Below, piece by piece: positions 31,724-40,973 of a stretch of 45,025 bases of DNA (position 1 is its first letter; each line of letters begins with the position of its first letter). The position numbers and the translations under genes are program-made. The DNA is from Miniphocaeibacter sp012841535 (GTDB lineage Bacteria > Bacillota > Clostridia > Tissierellales > Peptoniphilaceae): the NCBI RefSeq assembly GCF_049274025.1, contig NZ_JBASRV010000033.1; one strand, given 5' to 3'. Under the pieces are notes generated by a model. It was not told the origin of the DNA, did no database searches, and worked only from the letters and a program-made list of their open reading frames with translations.

Positions 31724-32269
31724 ATGAAAATAAATGAAAAGAATTTTATTAAAAAACTAATAAATAAAGATGAACAAGCTCTTATATTTGTTATGGACAA
31801 CTATGGTTATTTAATTAAGAAAATCATAAACAAACATCTTTTTTATTTAGAAAACTATAAAGAGGATTGTTTAAACGAAGTGTTTTTAGCAATATGGGAA
31901 AATATTGAAGATTTTGATTCAGAAATTTCTAGTTTTACAAATTGGATTTGTGTTATTGCAAAATATAAGTCAATAGACTACTTAAGAAAATATTTGGAAA
32001 AGTCCAAAACTGAAAATATAGAGGAACTGAATATTTCAGTAGAGCCAGAAAAAATGGAAATAGAATTAATAGAAGAATTTGAAGATTTGATTTCTCCTTT
32101 AAATGAGGAAGATAAGGAAATTTTTAGAAATAGATTCTATGACGAAATTTCATATGATATTATTTCTCAAAAAATGAACTTATCAAAAGGTGCAGTTTAT
32201 AATAGGGTTTTGAGAGGGAAGAAAAAGATTAGAGAATATTTAGAGCAAGGAGGTAGGAAGAATGAGTGA
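31724..32269 (+). CDS. RNA polymerase sigma factor, ECF-like (module 2)
   Basis: 181 aa, same length as the module 1 sigma. Region 2: KEDCLNEVFLAIWENIEDFD then FTNWICVIAKYKSIDYLRK. Region 4: FRNRFYDEISYDIISQKMNLSKGAVYNRVLRGKKKI, diverged in the recognition helix (LSKGAVYNRV against MSKQAVYKRV), which hints at a somewhat different promoter choice. ATG start with AGGAGG. It overlaps the anti-sigma gene by 8 bases. The module is a tandem duplicate of the one before it. Confidence 0.92.
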   Translation: MKINEKNFIKKLINKDEQALIFVMDNYGYLIKKIINKHLFYLENYKEDCLNEVFLAIWENIEDFDSEISSFTNWICVIAKYKSIDYLRKYLEKSKTENIEELNISVEPEKMEIELIEEFEDLISPLNEEDKEIFRNRFYDEISYDIISQKMNLSKGAVYNRVLRGKKKIREYLEQGGRKNE

Positions 32270-33350
32270 TTATAAAAAATTTAATAAGATGATAGTAAAT
32301 TTAGAAGACTATGAAATATCTTCAAAAGACAAAGAAAATTTTAAAATAAACGATATAGAAAAGAAGAAGATTCTTAATAGCATAAAAGGTAAAAAGAAAA
32401 ATATATGGAAAAAAGTTACCACTGTAGCGATTGCAGCAGTATTTGGCCTTGTGGTTTTTGGTCAGACAAATATAGGGAAAGAGGTTTATGCTAAGGCTAA
32501 ACTATATTTGGAAAATGTATTTATAATGGAATCTGAAATATATAGTGCTCCAAAAGTAGCAAAATATGCCAACAAAGTAGATGATACAGTAGAGTTTGGA
32601 ATAGCAGAAGTTAGGTTAATAGATGTTTTATTATACGATAAGAAAATAAGTCTCAATACATTGATTCAACTACCTGAGGGATATAATGAAAAAGAAGACG
32701 AAATACCTGCATTTAAAGATATAAAATTAAAGATAAATGGAAAAAAATTTGACTATATAGAGAATTTTTCTACAGTATCACAAACAAATAATAAAATGGA
32801 AAATTATTATGTTGTATATTACGAAATCGAACTAGAAAAAAAGCTTCCAAAGGGTAAAATAGATTTAGAAATAGAATATATTGGTTTAGATGGACTTGTT
32901 AAAGATAATATTGAAAGTTCCATAGATGAAACAGTAAAATTTAATACAGTAGTAGATACAAATAAACTTTATTCTAAACAAAAAGAATATAAAGTAAATG
33001 AGTCTTTAGAAACTGATGAATTTATATTTAAGGTAAAAAATATTATAGTAAATCCAATTAATATAAATATAAGTGGTAAATTAAAATACAAAAACAAAGA
33101 AGATAAAGAGAAGTATTACTATTCTTTTAAACTAATCGATGATTACGGTGTAGAAAATTATGCATATACTGCATTTGAAAACGGCTATTTTAGAAAAGAA
33201 TATCACTTTACAAATACTGAAACTCAATTAAAAGATGAGGATTTTTATAAAAAAGTTGATGAGCTTAAATTACAATTTTATAAAATTGATAAAGGAGAAG
33301 ATGGAAAAATCGAAAATATAGGAGAGCCATTTACCATAAAATTAAAATAA
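32262..33350 (+). CDS. DUF4179 membrane anti-sigma factor (module 2)
   Basis: 362 aa. An N-terminal sigma-binding region and TM helix nearly identical to module 1 (KENFKINDIEKKKILNS, then VTTVAIAAVFGLVVFGQ). Then comes a different, shorter extracytoplasmic domain (about 270 residues, against 350 in module 1). The last residues return to NIGEPFTIKLK. The near-identity in DNA covers roughly 32331-32500 against 30188-30350. GGAGG precedes the ATG. A terminator shared with the convergent next gene follows directly. Confidence 0.9.
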   Translation: MSDYKKFNKMIVNLEDYEISSKDKENFKINDIEKKKILNSIKGKKKNIWKKVTTVAIAAVFGLVVFGQTNIGKEVYAKAKLYLENVFIMESEIYSAPKVAKYANKVDDTVEFGIAEVRLIDVLLYDKKISLNTLIQLPEGYNEKEDEIPAFKDIKLKINGKKFDYIENFSTVSQTNNKMENYYVVYYEIELEKKLPKGKIDLEIEYIGLDGLVKDNIESSIDETVKFNTVVDTNKLYSKQKEYKVNESLETDEFIFKVKNIIVNPININISGKLKYKNKEDKEKYYYSFKLIDDYGVENYAYTAFENGYFRKEYHFTNTETQLKDEDFYKKVDELKLQFYKIDKGEDGKIENIGEPFTIKLK

Positions 33351-33377
33351 AACCTCAAAGGAGGTTTTATTTTTTTG
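33349..33377. terminator. Bidirectional terminator
   Basis: AAAACCTC pairs with GAGGTTTT around AAAG, with A/T runs on both sides. It sits between convergent genes ending at 33350 (plus) and 33367 (minus). Confidence 0.85.
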
Positions 33378-34281
33378 CATTAATATATTTTGCTGCATCT
33401 ATGGCAGCTATAGCACCATCAGAAACTGCTGTAGAAATTTGGCGTACTTCCTTTACCCTAATATCACCAACGGCGTAAACGCCTTCAATATTGGTTTTCA
33501 TTTTTTCATCTACAAGAATATAGCCCTTATTTAATTCTACTTCTTTGAAAATTTCAGTATTTGGACTTGAGCCAATATAGTAGAAAATTCCACAATTATT
33601 AAATTTTAAGGTTTCTTTTTCCTTAGTAGTGGTATTTTCAAGTAGAACTTCTTCAATATTTTCATTTCCGTTTACTTTAGAAATAACTGAATTATAGTGA
33701 ATGCTAATATTTTTTGCATTTAAAATAGGTTGGGAAAATTCTGGAACAGCAGCAAGTTTTTCCTCCCTAATAATTAAGTCAACGTGTTTATTATTTTGGG
33801 AGAAGAACAAAGCTTCTTTTGCAGCTCCATCAGAGCCACCAATTACAATAACATTTTCATAATTCTTATAATATTTTCTAGCATCGTTAAGTAAATGCTT
33901 GTTTTTTAATTCTTCTAGTATTTCAAAATCAGGAATATTTTGACTAGTTCCGGCAGCAATAATTACTGTTTTTGAAGTAAATTTTTCTCCATTACAGATT
34001 ATTTCTTTTTCTTCTCCTTTTAAAGAAGCAGCTGTAACTTTTCCTTGTAAAACTTTAGCACCACATTGTTCTAGTTGTGAATTTAATGTTTTTGAAAATA
34101 CAGTTCCGGCTTCTCCAGTATTAAAGCCTGTAAAATGTGTAATATTTGAAACCTTTTTTAAGGTTCCACCTGGATTTTCATCTTTTTCTAAAACTAGGGT
34201 TTTTAAACCTCTACTAGTAGCGTATAAGGCAGAACTAACACCTGCAGGTCCTGCTCCAATAATAATTAAATCGTATTTCAT
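33367..34281 (-). CDS. TrxB-like FAD/NAD(P) oxidoreductase without CxxC
   Basis: 304 aa flavoprotein. FAD-binding GAGPAGVSS near the N-terminus, NAD(P)-binding GGSDGAAKE mid-protein, and the C-terminal VYAVGDIRVKEVRQISTAVSDGAIAA FAD motif all match thioredoxin reductase. The position where TrxB has CATC reads NDARKYYKNY and holds no cysteines, so it cannot reduce thioredoxin in the usual way. Ferredoxin/flavodoxin:NADP reductase or an alternative disulfide or flavin reductase is more likely. I chose ATG 34281, after AAGGAG. It is divergent from the DsbA/FrnE-like gene. Confidence 0.88.
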   Translation of the reverse strand: MKYDLIIIGAGPAGVSSALYATSRGLKTLVLEKDENPGGTLKKVSNITHFTGFNTGEAGTVFSKTLNSQLEQCGAKVLQGKVTAASLKGEEKEIICNGEKFTSKTVIIAAGTSQNIPDFEILEELKNKHLLNDARKYYKNYENVIVIGGSDGAAKEALFFSQNNKHVDLIIREEKLAAVPEFSQPILNAKNISIHYNSVISKVNGNENIEEVLLENTTTKEKETLKFNNCGIFYYIGSSPNTEIFKEVELNKGYILVDEKMKTNIEGVYAVGDIRVKEVRQISTAVSDGAIAAIDAAKYINAKK

Positions 34282-34504
34282 TTTATTCTCCTTTTTCTTT
34301 AAATATCTCACTGGCATTTAAAAGTCAGGAGGAGATAGTTGTGTAATAACTACAATAAAATGTTAACTCTAATATTTTATTAATTCAAGGACACAGGACT
34401 TTTTTTACGATTAAATATTAAAAAATATTAAAAATGGTGGAAAATATGAAATGCTTATTTATAAATTAAAAGGGTATATAGATACAGCGAAGAAAGGTGA
34501 TATT

Positions 34505-35173
34505 ATGGAAAATAAAAAAATTACAGTAGATATTTTTTCTGACTTTACATGTCCTTTTTGTTACATGGGAAAGAAAAATTTATATGATGCAATAAATAAT
34601 TTAAATGCTAAGGATATTGTAGAAATTAATTACAGGGCCTATGAATTAGATGAAAATGCTTCAAAAAATAGCTCTGTATTAAAATATGACTATATGCAGG
34701 AACAAGAGCCTAACAAACCATTGGGACTTATTATGGCAGAAACAAGAGAGGTAATTGACCAAGGAAAAGATTTAGGACTTGATTTAAACTACGATATTAT
34801 GCTTACGGGAAATACAAATACAGCCCATAGATTAGCAAAATATGCTAAAACTAAGGGTAAGGAAGAAGAATTTATTAATAAGGTTTTTGAAGCTTATTTT
34901 ACTAAAGGTCTAAACTTAAATAAGGAAGAAGAACTTTTAAAGATTATTGAAGAAGTGGGATTAAATAGGGAAGAAGCAAAAAAAATTATTGATTCAAAGG
35001 ATTTTAGTGATGATGTAGCCCAGGATAAATACGATGCCTTCCAATATCAAGTCCAGTCTATACCTTTTTTCCTTTTTGATAAAAGGTACGGAGCTTCTGG
35101 AAAACAAGATGTTAAAACCTTTGAAGAAGCTATTAAAAAATTGGCAGATTTTCATGAAATAGATTTACCTTAA
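34505..35173 (+). CDS. DsbA-family oxidoreductase (FrnE-like)
   Basis: 222 aa with the thioredoxin-like start VDIFSDFTCPFCYMGKKNL, redox motif C-P-F-C, an alpha-helical insert, and the late cis-Pro segment YQVQSIPFFLF. No signal peptide, so it acts in the cytosol as FrnE-type thiol isomerases or dithiol enzymes do. I chose ATG 34505 with AAAGGTGA upstream; the longer frame from 34451 adds 18 residues without a good RBS. It sits divergently from the TrxB-like gene, a natural redox pairing, though no shared operator was identified. Confidence 0.9.
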   Translation: MENKKITVDIFSDFTCPFCYMGKKNLYDAINNLNAKDIVEINYRAYELDENASKNSSVLKYDYMQEQEPNKPLGLIMAETREVIDQGKDLGLDLNYDIMLTGNTNTAHRLAKYAKTKGKEEEFINKVFEAYFTKGLNLNKEEELLKIIEEVGLNREEAKKIIDSKDFSDDVAQDKYDAFQYQVQSIPFFLFDKRYGASGKQDVKTFEEAIKKLADFHEIDLP

Positions 35174-35198
35174 GGGAGATGGTTTATCTCCTTTTTTT
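35173..35198 (+). terminator. Intrinsic terminator after the FrnE-like gene
   Basis: GGAGAT pairs with ATCTCC around GGTTT and is followed by seven T's, starting at the stop codon. Confidence 0.85.
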
Positions 35199-35298
35199 AT
35201 TTTAAGAAAAATTTTTGAAAAGTTGCCTAGGTCCTATAAAATATTTAAGTTTTTATATTATAATAAAATATGAATTAGTTTAAAAAAATAGGTGAAGT

Positions 35299-35676
35299 AT
35301 GAATAGAATAAGTAATAATAAATTTGAAAAGAAAATAAGTGAAAATATGTTAAATTATTATGACTTACTACATGGTGGAGAGGCTTTTAAAATTATGGAC
35401 TCTACGGCAGGTTATATTAGTAGGGAATTTGTTAATGGAAAAACCGTAACGAAAGCAGCAAAAGAAGTAGTGTATCATAATTCTTCTTATTTAGGTGAAA
35501 CTATAATATCTCAAGGTGAAATTATAAAGGTAGGAAGAACATCTATGGAAGTTTATGTGGAAAATAGAATAAAAGAAAGAGATAATATTTTAATTACATC
35601 AGGAACATTTGTAATGGTTTCAGTTGACAATAATTTTAAGCCTAAGGAAATAAGGAAAACGTCTAAAATAAACTAG
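35299..35676 (+). CDS. Hotdog-fold acyl-CoA thioesterase
   Basis: 125 aa, single hotdog domain of the YciA/BACH-like acyl-CoA thioesterase family. Seen: LLHGGEAFKIMDSTAGYIS, where the G-G-x-x-F-K-x-M-D block carries the catalytic Asp, then TVTKAAKEVVYHNSSYLGE and GTFVMVSVD. It hydrolyses acyl-CoA to free fatty acid and CoA in the cytosol. It is a single-gene unit: a GGTGA site precedes the ATG, and 81 bp lie before the next gene. Confidence 0.9.
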   Translation: MNRISNNKFEKKISENMLNYYDLLHGGEAFKIMDSTAGYISREFVNGKTVTKAAKEVVYHNSSYLGETIISQGEIIKVGRTSMEVYVENRIKERDNILITSGTFVMVSVDNNFKPKEIRKTSKIN

Positions 35677-35757
35677 ACGTTAACTTAATTCTTGTTATTT
35701 GATATCATTACAAATATGTGATAGACTGTAATAATGCGAAAAAGGAGGTAAGAGATA

Positions 35758-37578
35758 ATGGCATATGATAGTAGTAATGTTAAGACTCATTCTAATATGA
35801 CGTTAATTAAAAGGTTTGTTCCATATTTTAGTAATTATAAGTCAATTTTATTTTTTGATTTATTTTGTGCAAGTTTAACTACTGTTAATGAAATGGTACT
35901 TCCTTTAATTTTACGATATTTAACCAATACTGGAATGGAGGACGTAAGTTTAATTACTTTAAGTACTATAGGGAAATTAGGTGCTTTATTTTTTGTTTTA
36001 AAGGTTATTGATGTACTTTCAGGTTATTATATGCAAAAAACCGGACATATAATGGGGGCTAAAATTGAAACAGATATGAGAAAAGATGTATTTAACCATC
36101 TTCATAAATTATCTGACAGTTATTTTAATGATACAAAAGTAGGTCAAATTATGACAAGAATAACCAATGACCTTTTTGATGTAACGGAATTTGCCCATCA
36201 TTGTCCTGAGGAATATTTTATAGGTGCAATAAAAATTATTGTTTCCTTTGTTCTTTTAATTAATATTAATGTTCCTTTAACTTTAATTATATTTGCAATA
36301 ATTCCAATGATGATTATTGCTTCAGGAAAATATAGAAAAAGAATGAGAAAGAGCTTTAAGGCTCAAAGAAATCATATTGGTGAAATTAATTCACAAATAG
36401 AAGACAGCCTTTTAGGGGTAAAAGTTGTAAAGTCCTTTGCTAATGAAGCACAGGAAATTAAAAAATTTGAAGAAGGAAATCAAGAATTTTTAGATATTAA
36501 AAAAGAAACCTATACTCACATGGCAGGTTATCAAATGATAACAAAAATATTTGATGGCTTAATGTATTTAGCTGTTATAGTATTTGGTGGGATTTTTATG
36601 ATGAGAGGAAGCTTACTTCCAGGGGACCTAGTAGCCTATGTATTATTTGTTAATACTCTACTGGCAACAGTAAGAAGGATTGTTGAATTTGCAGAACAAT
36701 TCCAAAGAGGAATGACAGGTATTGAAAGATTTATAGAGTTAATGGACCAAGATATTGAAATATTTGATGAACCTGATGCAGTAGAATTAAAAGATGTAAA
36801 AGGTGATATTTTAGTAGACCATGTAACTTTTAAATACCATGACAATGACGACATTATATTAAATGATCTAACCTTAGATATAAAGAGTGGCTCAAATGTT
36901 GCTTTAGTGGGACCATCCGGTGGGGGAAAAACCACCTTATGTAATTTAATTCCAAGATTTTATGATGTTAATGAAGGTAGAATTACTATAGATGGAAAGG
37001 ACATAAGAGGCTTAACTCTTAAAAGTTTACGTTCTAATATAGGAATGGTACAACAAGATGTTTATCTTTTCTCAGGTACTGTTTTTGACAATATTGAATA
37101 TGGTAAGCCGGGAGCAAGTAAAGAAGATATAATAGAAGCGGCAAAACTTGCAGGAGCTTATGATTTTATAATGGGACTTCCTAAAGGTTTTGACACCTAT
37201 GTTGGTGAAAGGGGAGTAAAACTTTCAGGAGGACAAAAACAAAGAATTTCAATAGCAAGGGTATTTTTGAAAAATCCACCAATATTAATTTTAGACGAAG
37301 CAACATCAGCCTTAGATAATAGAAGTGAAAAGATTATTCAAAAATCTTTAGAAAAACTTGCTAAGGGAAGAACTACTTTAACAATTGCCCACAGACTAAC
37401 TACAATACAAAATGCAGATAAGATTATTGTACTTACTGAAGATGGAATTGTTGAGCAAGGTAATCATAAGGAATTAATGAAGAAAAAAGGTTACTATTAT
37501 AACCTATACACACAAGGAAATATGGATTTAAACAAAATGGGTTTAGATGGGTTTCTAGACAATTTAGTTACTGCATAA
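35758..37578 (+). CDS. ABC exporter, TM plus ATPase half-transporter (MsbA/LmrA type)
   Basis: 606 aa: a six-helix membrane domain (about 20-310) followed by the ATPase. Seen: Walker A GPSGGGKTT, Q-loop VQQDVYLFSGTVFDNIEYG, signature LSGGQKQRISIARV, Walker B ILILDEATSALD and H-loop IAHRLTT. As a single-gene unit it would form a homodimer that exports drugs or lipids. AAAGGAGG precedes the ATG. All motifs are intact. The substrate cannot be predicted. The gene ends at a bidirectional terminator. Confidence 0.94.
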   Translation: MAYDSSNVKTHSNMTLIKRFVPYFSNYKSILFFDLFCASLTTVNEMVLPLILRYLTNTGMEDVSLITLSTIGKLGALFFVLKVIDVLSGYYMQKTGHIMGAKIETDMRKDVFNHLHKLSDSYFNDTKVGQIMTRITNDLFDVTEFAHHCPEEYFIGAIKIIVSFVLLININVPLTLIIFAIIPMMIIASGKYRKRMRKSFKAQRNHIGEINSQIEDSLLGVKVVKSFANEAQEIKKFEEGNQEFLDIKKETYTHMAGYQMITKIFDGLMYLAVIVFGGIFMMRGSLLPGDLVAYVLFVNTLLATVRRIVEFAEQFQRGMTGIERFIELMDQDIEIFDEPDAVELKDVKGDILVDHVTFKYHDNDDIILNDLTLDIKSGSNVALVGPSGGGKTTLCNLIPRFYDVNEGRITIDGKDIRGLTLKSLRSNIGMVQQDVYLFSGTVFDNIEYGKPGASKEDIIEAAKLAGAYDFIMGLPKGFDTYVGERGVKLSGGQKQRISIARVFLKNPPILILDEATSALDNRSEKIIQKSLEKLAKGRTTLTIAHRLTTIQNADKIIVLTEDGIVEQGNHKELMKKKGYYYNLYTQGNMDLNKMGLDGFLDNLVTA

Positions 37579-37588
37579 ACTTAATAAG

Positions 37589-37630
37589 AAAAGCTGTATT
37601 AAAAACAATTGTTTTTAGTACAGCTTTTTT
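37589..37630. terminator. Bidirectional terminator
   Basis: AAAAGCTGTA-AAAAAC pairs with GTTTTT-TACAGCTTTT around AATT. It separates the convergent exporter and DUF975 genes. Confidence 0.9.
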
Positions 37631-37633
37631 AAT

Positions 37634-38536
37634 CTAATTCTTTATTTCTTCAAAATAGTCATTTGTAACTTTCGTTTGAAATTGTTCTTTTTTAAACAGG
37701 TATAATCTAACGTAAGTTGCCTTAGTGTAAGGAATTAATAGCAAATGCCCCAAGGAAAAGGCTAATAAGGACAATATTTCCCAGCCAATAAAGGAAAGTT
37801 GTAAAATGAAAATTTCAAACTTTTCCCCATCTGTCATTTCTTTACTTAGTTTTATAGCTTCCGAAAGGGACATAGTAGGGTTATCTGCAAGAATATATTC
37901 TACATAAAAGTATTGAAAATATTTTATAATTCCCGGAATTATGAATAAAAAGCTCCACAACATTAAATAAAGATTCATTAAAAAAATTTTCCCGAAAAGT
38001 TTTAACCAGGTACCATCTTTAAAAGGTAAAAACATAGTGGAAAGTTTGTTTTCATTATTATATGCTCTTAAAAAATATTTATTAACTCCTATATTAAGAG
38101 GTTGAATAAAAAATATATTTAAAATGAAAAACAATGAAACTATTCCTGAAATTATTACAGAGGGCATTTTAAAGTTAAAGTTACCATTGGTAAAATCTAT
38201 ATATAAATTATTGTTAAAAAAATTACCGTCTAAATTAAAAAAATATAAACTACTCCATAGGTTTATAGTAAGTACTTCATCATTTTCCTTTAAGGTTTCA
38301 TAGAATAATCTTTCATTTTCTGTATTGTATAAAAAATCATTATTGTAAAAATCTTCAACTATAATATCTTCATCAAATTGTAAAATACTGTTTTTTGTTA
38401 TTACATTAACAGAGGTTTCATACCATGAAAAAATATTTGCCAATAGAAGAAATATTAAACATGCTAGTATAGCATTTTTTATGTTTTTCCTTAGAAAAAC
38501 TTTTGCATCAAACTTTAATTCATTCCTTGTCCACAT
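37634..38536 (-). CDS. DUF975 membrane protein
   Basis: 300 aa, five to six TM helices. Seen in the last part: MLWSFLFIIPGIIKYFQYF, then VEYILADNPTMSLSEAIKLSKEMTDGEKFEIF, then LSFIGWEILSLLAFSLGHLLLIPY. These are the core blocks of DUF975 (PF06161). After the first helix there is an unusual extracytoplasmic stretch of about 95 residues (D/N-rich) before the second helix. Family role unknown; sometimes found beside sporulation or envelope genes. GGAG precedes the ATG on the minus strand. Convergent with the exporter and divergent from the next two-component operon. Confidence 0.85.
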   Translation of the reverse strand: MWTRNELKFDAKVFLRKNIKNAILACLIFLLLANIFSWYETSVNVITKNSILQFDEDIIVEDFYNNDFLYNTENERLFYETLKENDEVLTINLWSSLYFFNLDGNFFNNNLYIDFTNGNFNFKMPSVIISGIVSLFFILNIFFIQPLNIGVNKYFLRAYNNENKLSTMFLPFKDGTWLKLFGKIFLMNLYLMLWSFLFIIPGIIKYFQYFYVEYILADNPTMSLSEAIKLSKEMTDGEKFEIFILQLSFIGWEILSLLAFSLGHLLLIPYTKATYVRLYLFKKEQFQTKVTNDYFEEIKN

Positions 38537-38691
38537 AGTAAACTCCTAATTTATTTTAGTAACCTATATTTATTATATTACCCTTAATTTTATAGTTTAT
38601 TGTAATATTTTATTTTTTAATAGGCTTTTAAAATAATTATTCATATTAAATACATACTTTAATTGTATAATTTACATAGTGGGGTGAGTAT

Positions 38692-39372
38692 ATGAAAGCA
38701 AAGATTTTGTTTATGGAAGATGAACTAAATATTAGAGAAGTTTTATCTGAATATATGAATATGGCAGGAATGGAAGTCGTAGCAGTGGAAAGTGGAGAAG
38801 AGGCCATGGAAAAATTAAATACAGATATGTTTGATATTGCTATTTTAGATATTATGGTTCCTAAAATTTCAGGTCTTGAGGTTTTAAATTATATAAAAGA
38901 AAAAAATATTGAAATAGGAATTATTATGTTAACGGCACTTGGTGATGAAAAAACTCAATTAGAAGCCTTTAATAACTATGCCGATGATTATATAGTTAAG
39001 CCTATTTCGCCTATTTTATTACTTAAAAGAATAGAGACTCTTTTAAGAAGATTAAATTACAATAAAGCAAAAGAGGATTATAAAAATGGGTTATATATTA
39101 ATAAGGATAAATACCAAGCCTACTACAACGAAAAATCCCTAGAACTTACCTTAACAGAGTTTTTAATTTTAGATTGTTTATATGAATATCCTGAAAGGGT
39201 GTTTTCTAGGGAACAGTTGATTTATAAGATTTTCAATGAGGACTACATAGGTAACGATAGGGTAATTGATACCCATATAAAGAACTTAAGAAAGAAATTA
39301 CCAAGGAACTACATAAGGACAGTTATTGGTATAGGATATTCCTTTAAGGAGGAAGAAGATGAAACTCAATAG
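38692..39372 (+). CDS. OmpR-family response regulator (second two-component system)
   Basis: 226 aa. Receiver with E9-D10, phospho-acceptor D53 in IAILDIMVPK, and the Lys of YIVKPIS. Winged-helix output ends with DTHIKNLRKKL and IGIGYSF. GGGGTGA precedes the ATG. It overlaps the kinase gene by 14 bases. The pair heads an operon with an ABC ATPase and an ABC-2 permease, a typical lantibiotic or cell-envelope-drug response arrangement; that function is inferred. A TATAAT at about 38667-38672 in the 155-bp upstream gap may be its -10. Confidence 0.93.
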   Translation: MKAKILFMEDELNIREVLSEYMNMAGMEVVAVESGEEAMEKLNTDMFDIAILDIMVPKISGLEVLNYIKEKNIEIGIIMLTALGDEKTQLEAFNNYADDYIVKPISPILLLKRIETLLRRLNYNKAKEDYKNGLYINKDKYQAYYNEKSLELTLTEFLILDCLYEYPERVFSREQLIYKIFNEDYIGNDRVIDTHIKNLRKKLPRNYIRTVIGIGYSFKEEEDETQ

Positions 39373-40921
39373 AAAGACCTTTGTATACAGTCTTGTTCTT
39401 TCAATTATAATAATAACTCTATTTTTAGGCTATATGCTTTTAATGTTGCCTTCTCTTTATGTAGAGGAGAACAGTAGGAAAAATGAAAGGGATATTTTAA
39501 AAGTTCATTTTGATTATCTTGAAAATAAAAAATATATAGATGAACTAGGAAATAATCCTATTAATTCCCTAAGTTTATTTTTAAAGGAAAATAGCTATAA
39601 ATTTGAATTTAATAATTTTTTCTTTGAAGGTGACATTAGTATTAAAGATGAGAAATTAAAAAAAGAAATTGATGATTTTAGAAATAAATTATATTCAAAG
39701 GACTTTAAATTTGAAGAAATTAACAAAAATACTAAAGAATTTAAAATTCCTAAAAAAGTAGTAGATGAAATAAATGAAAATTTAGACAGTTATGCACATG
39801 TAAATTTAAAAACTTCAGAATTTGCAAGGAATTATTTTAATAATATTGAAAGCTATAATGAAGTTAAAAGCCTAGGAGAAAATACCTTTCTATTAATTAA
39901 CAAATCCGATATAGATAAAAATGCCTATACAAATTATATGATTATTACTAAGGGAGATGACGGAATGTATCTGTCGTTTTTCTCCTTATTAACTCCTTTA
40001 ATTACCGATATTCAATCAGCAATATATACAAGTATTCCCATGATTGTTCTTATTATATTGCTTGTAGCCTTTTTTACTTCAAGATATTTTTCAAGAAAAA
40101 TAGTAAACCCTATATTAAAAATATCAGAACATATAAAGGAGAGCGAAAGTTGGAATATTAAACCCTTGGAAATAAAAACCAATGATGAAATTGAACAACT
40201 ATCAGAAAGACTTAATGAACTTCACCAACAGTTAAGGGAAAATTATGAAAAGCTAAGGGATGAAAATAAAAGGAAGGAAATATTTATGAGAGCTTCCTCC
40301 CATCAGCTAAAAACACCGGTTGCTTCTGCCTTACTATTAACTAATGGAATGATAGACAATATTGGAAAATATAAGGATAGGGATAGGTATTTACTTGAGG
40401 TGAAAAAACAATTATTGGAAATGAATAATATTATTTTAGAAATATTGGACTTAAATCATATTAATGAGAATTTAGAGTTTAATAATATTTCTTTGACTCT
40501 ACTTATAAGTACTATTTTAGATAAATATTCCGTTATTATAGAGCAGAGGAATTTAAATATAAGACCTTTAACTACAGATAAGATTATATTTACAGACTAT
40601 GAAATACTGTATAAGATTCTAGATAATTTAATTGGAAATGCTATTAAATTTTCACCAAATAAGGCCGACATTATATTTGAAATAGAAAACAATAGCCTAA
40701 AGGTGACAAATACAAATACCTTTATTCCAAAGGAATTGGAAGCCAGCATATTTGAACCTTTTGTAAGTTCAAATAATCAGGGGAAAGGACATGGTTTAGG
40801 GCTTTACTTAGCCTTGTATTATTCTGAATTACTAGGATTTAATTTACTTGTAAGAAATATAGATAATGGGGTACTTGCAGAAATTAATTTTTCCGGTAAG
40901 TATATTAAATCCTCATTATAA
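39359..40921 (+). CDS. Sensor histidine kinase with extracytoplasmic domain and HAMP
   Basis: 520 aa. TM1 about 8-30, an extracytoplasmic sensor of about 185 residues, TM2 about 219-240, HAMP, then DHp with the phospho-His in SSHQLKTPVA (about 312). The ATPase domain has N-box ILDNLIGNAIKFS, F-box FEPFVSS and G2 GHGLGLYL. The usual G1 D-x-G-x-G is replaced by VTNTNTFIP, with Asn where ATP-binding Asp is usual. Unlike the first kinase of this window it has a real sensor domain, so it likely binds its ligand directly. AGGAGG precedes the ATG. Confidence 0.92.
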   Translation: MKLNRKTFVYSLVLSIIIITLFLGYMLLMLPSLYVEENSRKNERDILKVHFDYLENKKYIDELGNNPINSLSLFLKENSYKFEFNNFFFEGDISIKDEKLKKEIDDFRNKLYSKDFKFEEINKNTKEFKIPKKVVDEINENLDSYAHVNLKTSEFARNYFNNIESYNEVKSLGENTFLLINKSDIDKNAYTNYMIITKGDDGMYLSFFSLLTPLITDIQSAIYTSIPMIVLIILLVAFFTSRYFSRKIVNPILKISEHIKESESWNIKPLEIKTNDEIEQLSERLNELHQQLRENYEKLRDENKRKEIFMRASSHQLKTPVASALLLTNGMIDNIGKYKDRDRYLLEVKKQLLEMNNIILEILDLNHINENLEFNNISLTLLISTILDKYSVIIEQRNLNIRPLTTDKIIFTDYEILYKILDNLIGNAIKFSPNKADIIFEIENNSLKVTNTNTFIPKELEASIFEPFVSSNNQGKGHGLGLYLALYYSELLGFNLLVRNIDNGVLAEINFSGKYIKSSL

Positions 40922-40973
40922 ATTCATATGAAATACATATGGTTAATTTATTATATTAGTAGGAGGAAATAAT

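Noticed and set aside
34318..34450. Attenuator or T-box before the FrnE-like gene (AAAGTC pairing with GACTTTTTT)
   Set aside because: The stem is five to six pairs over a 75-nt loop and no T-box specificity or antiterminator sequence is present; a chance pairing is likely.
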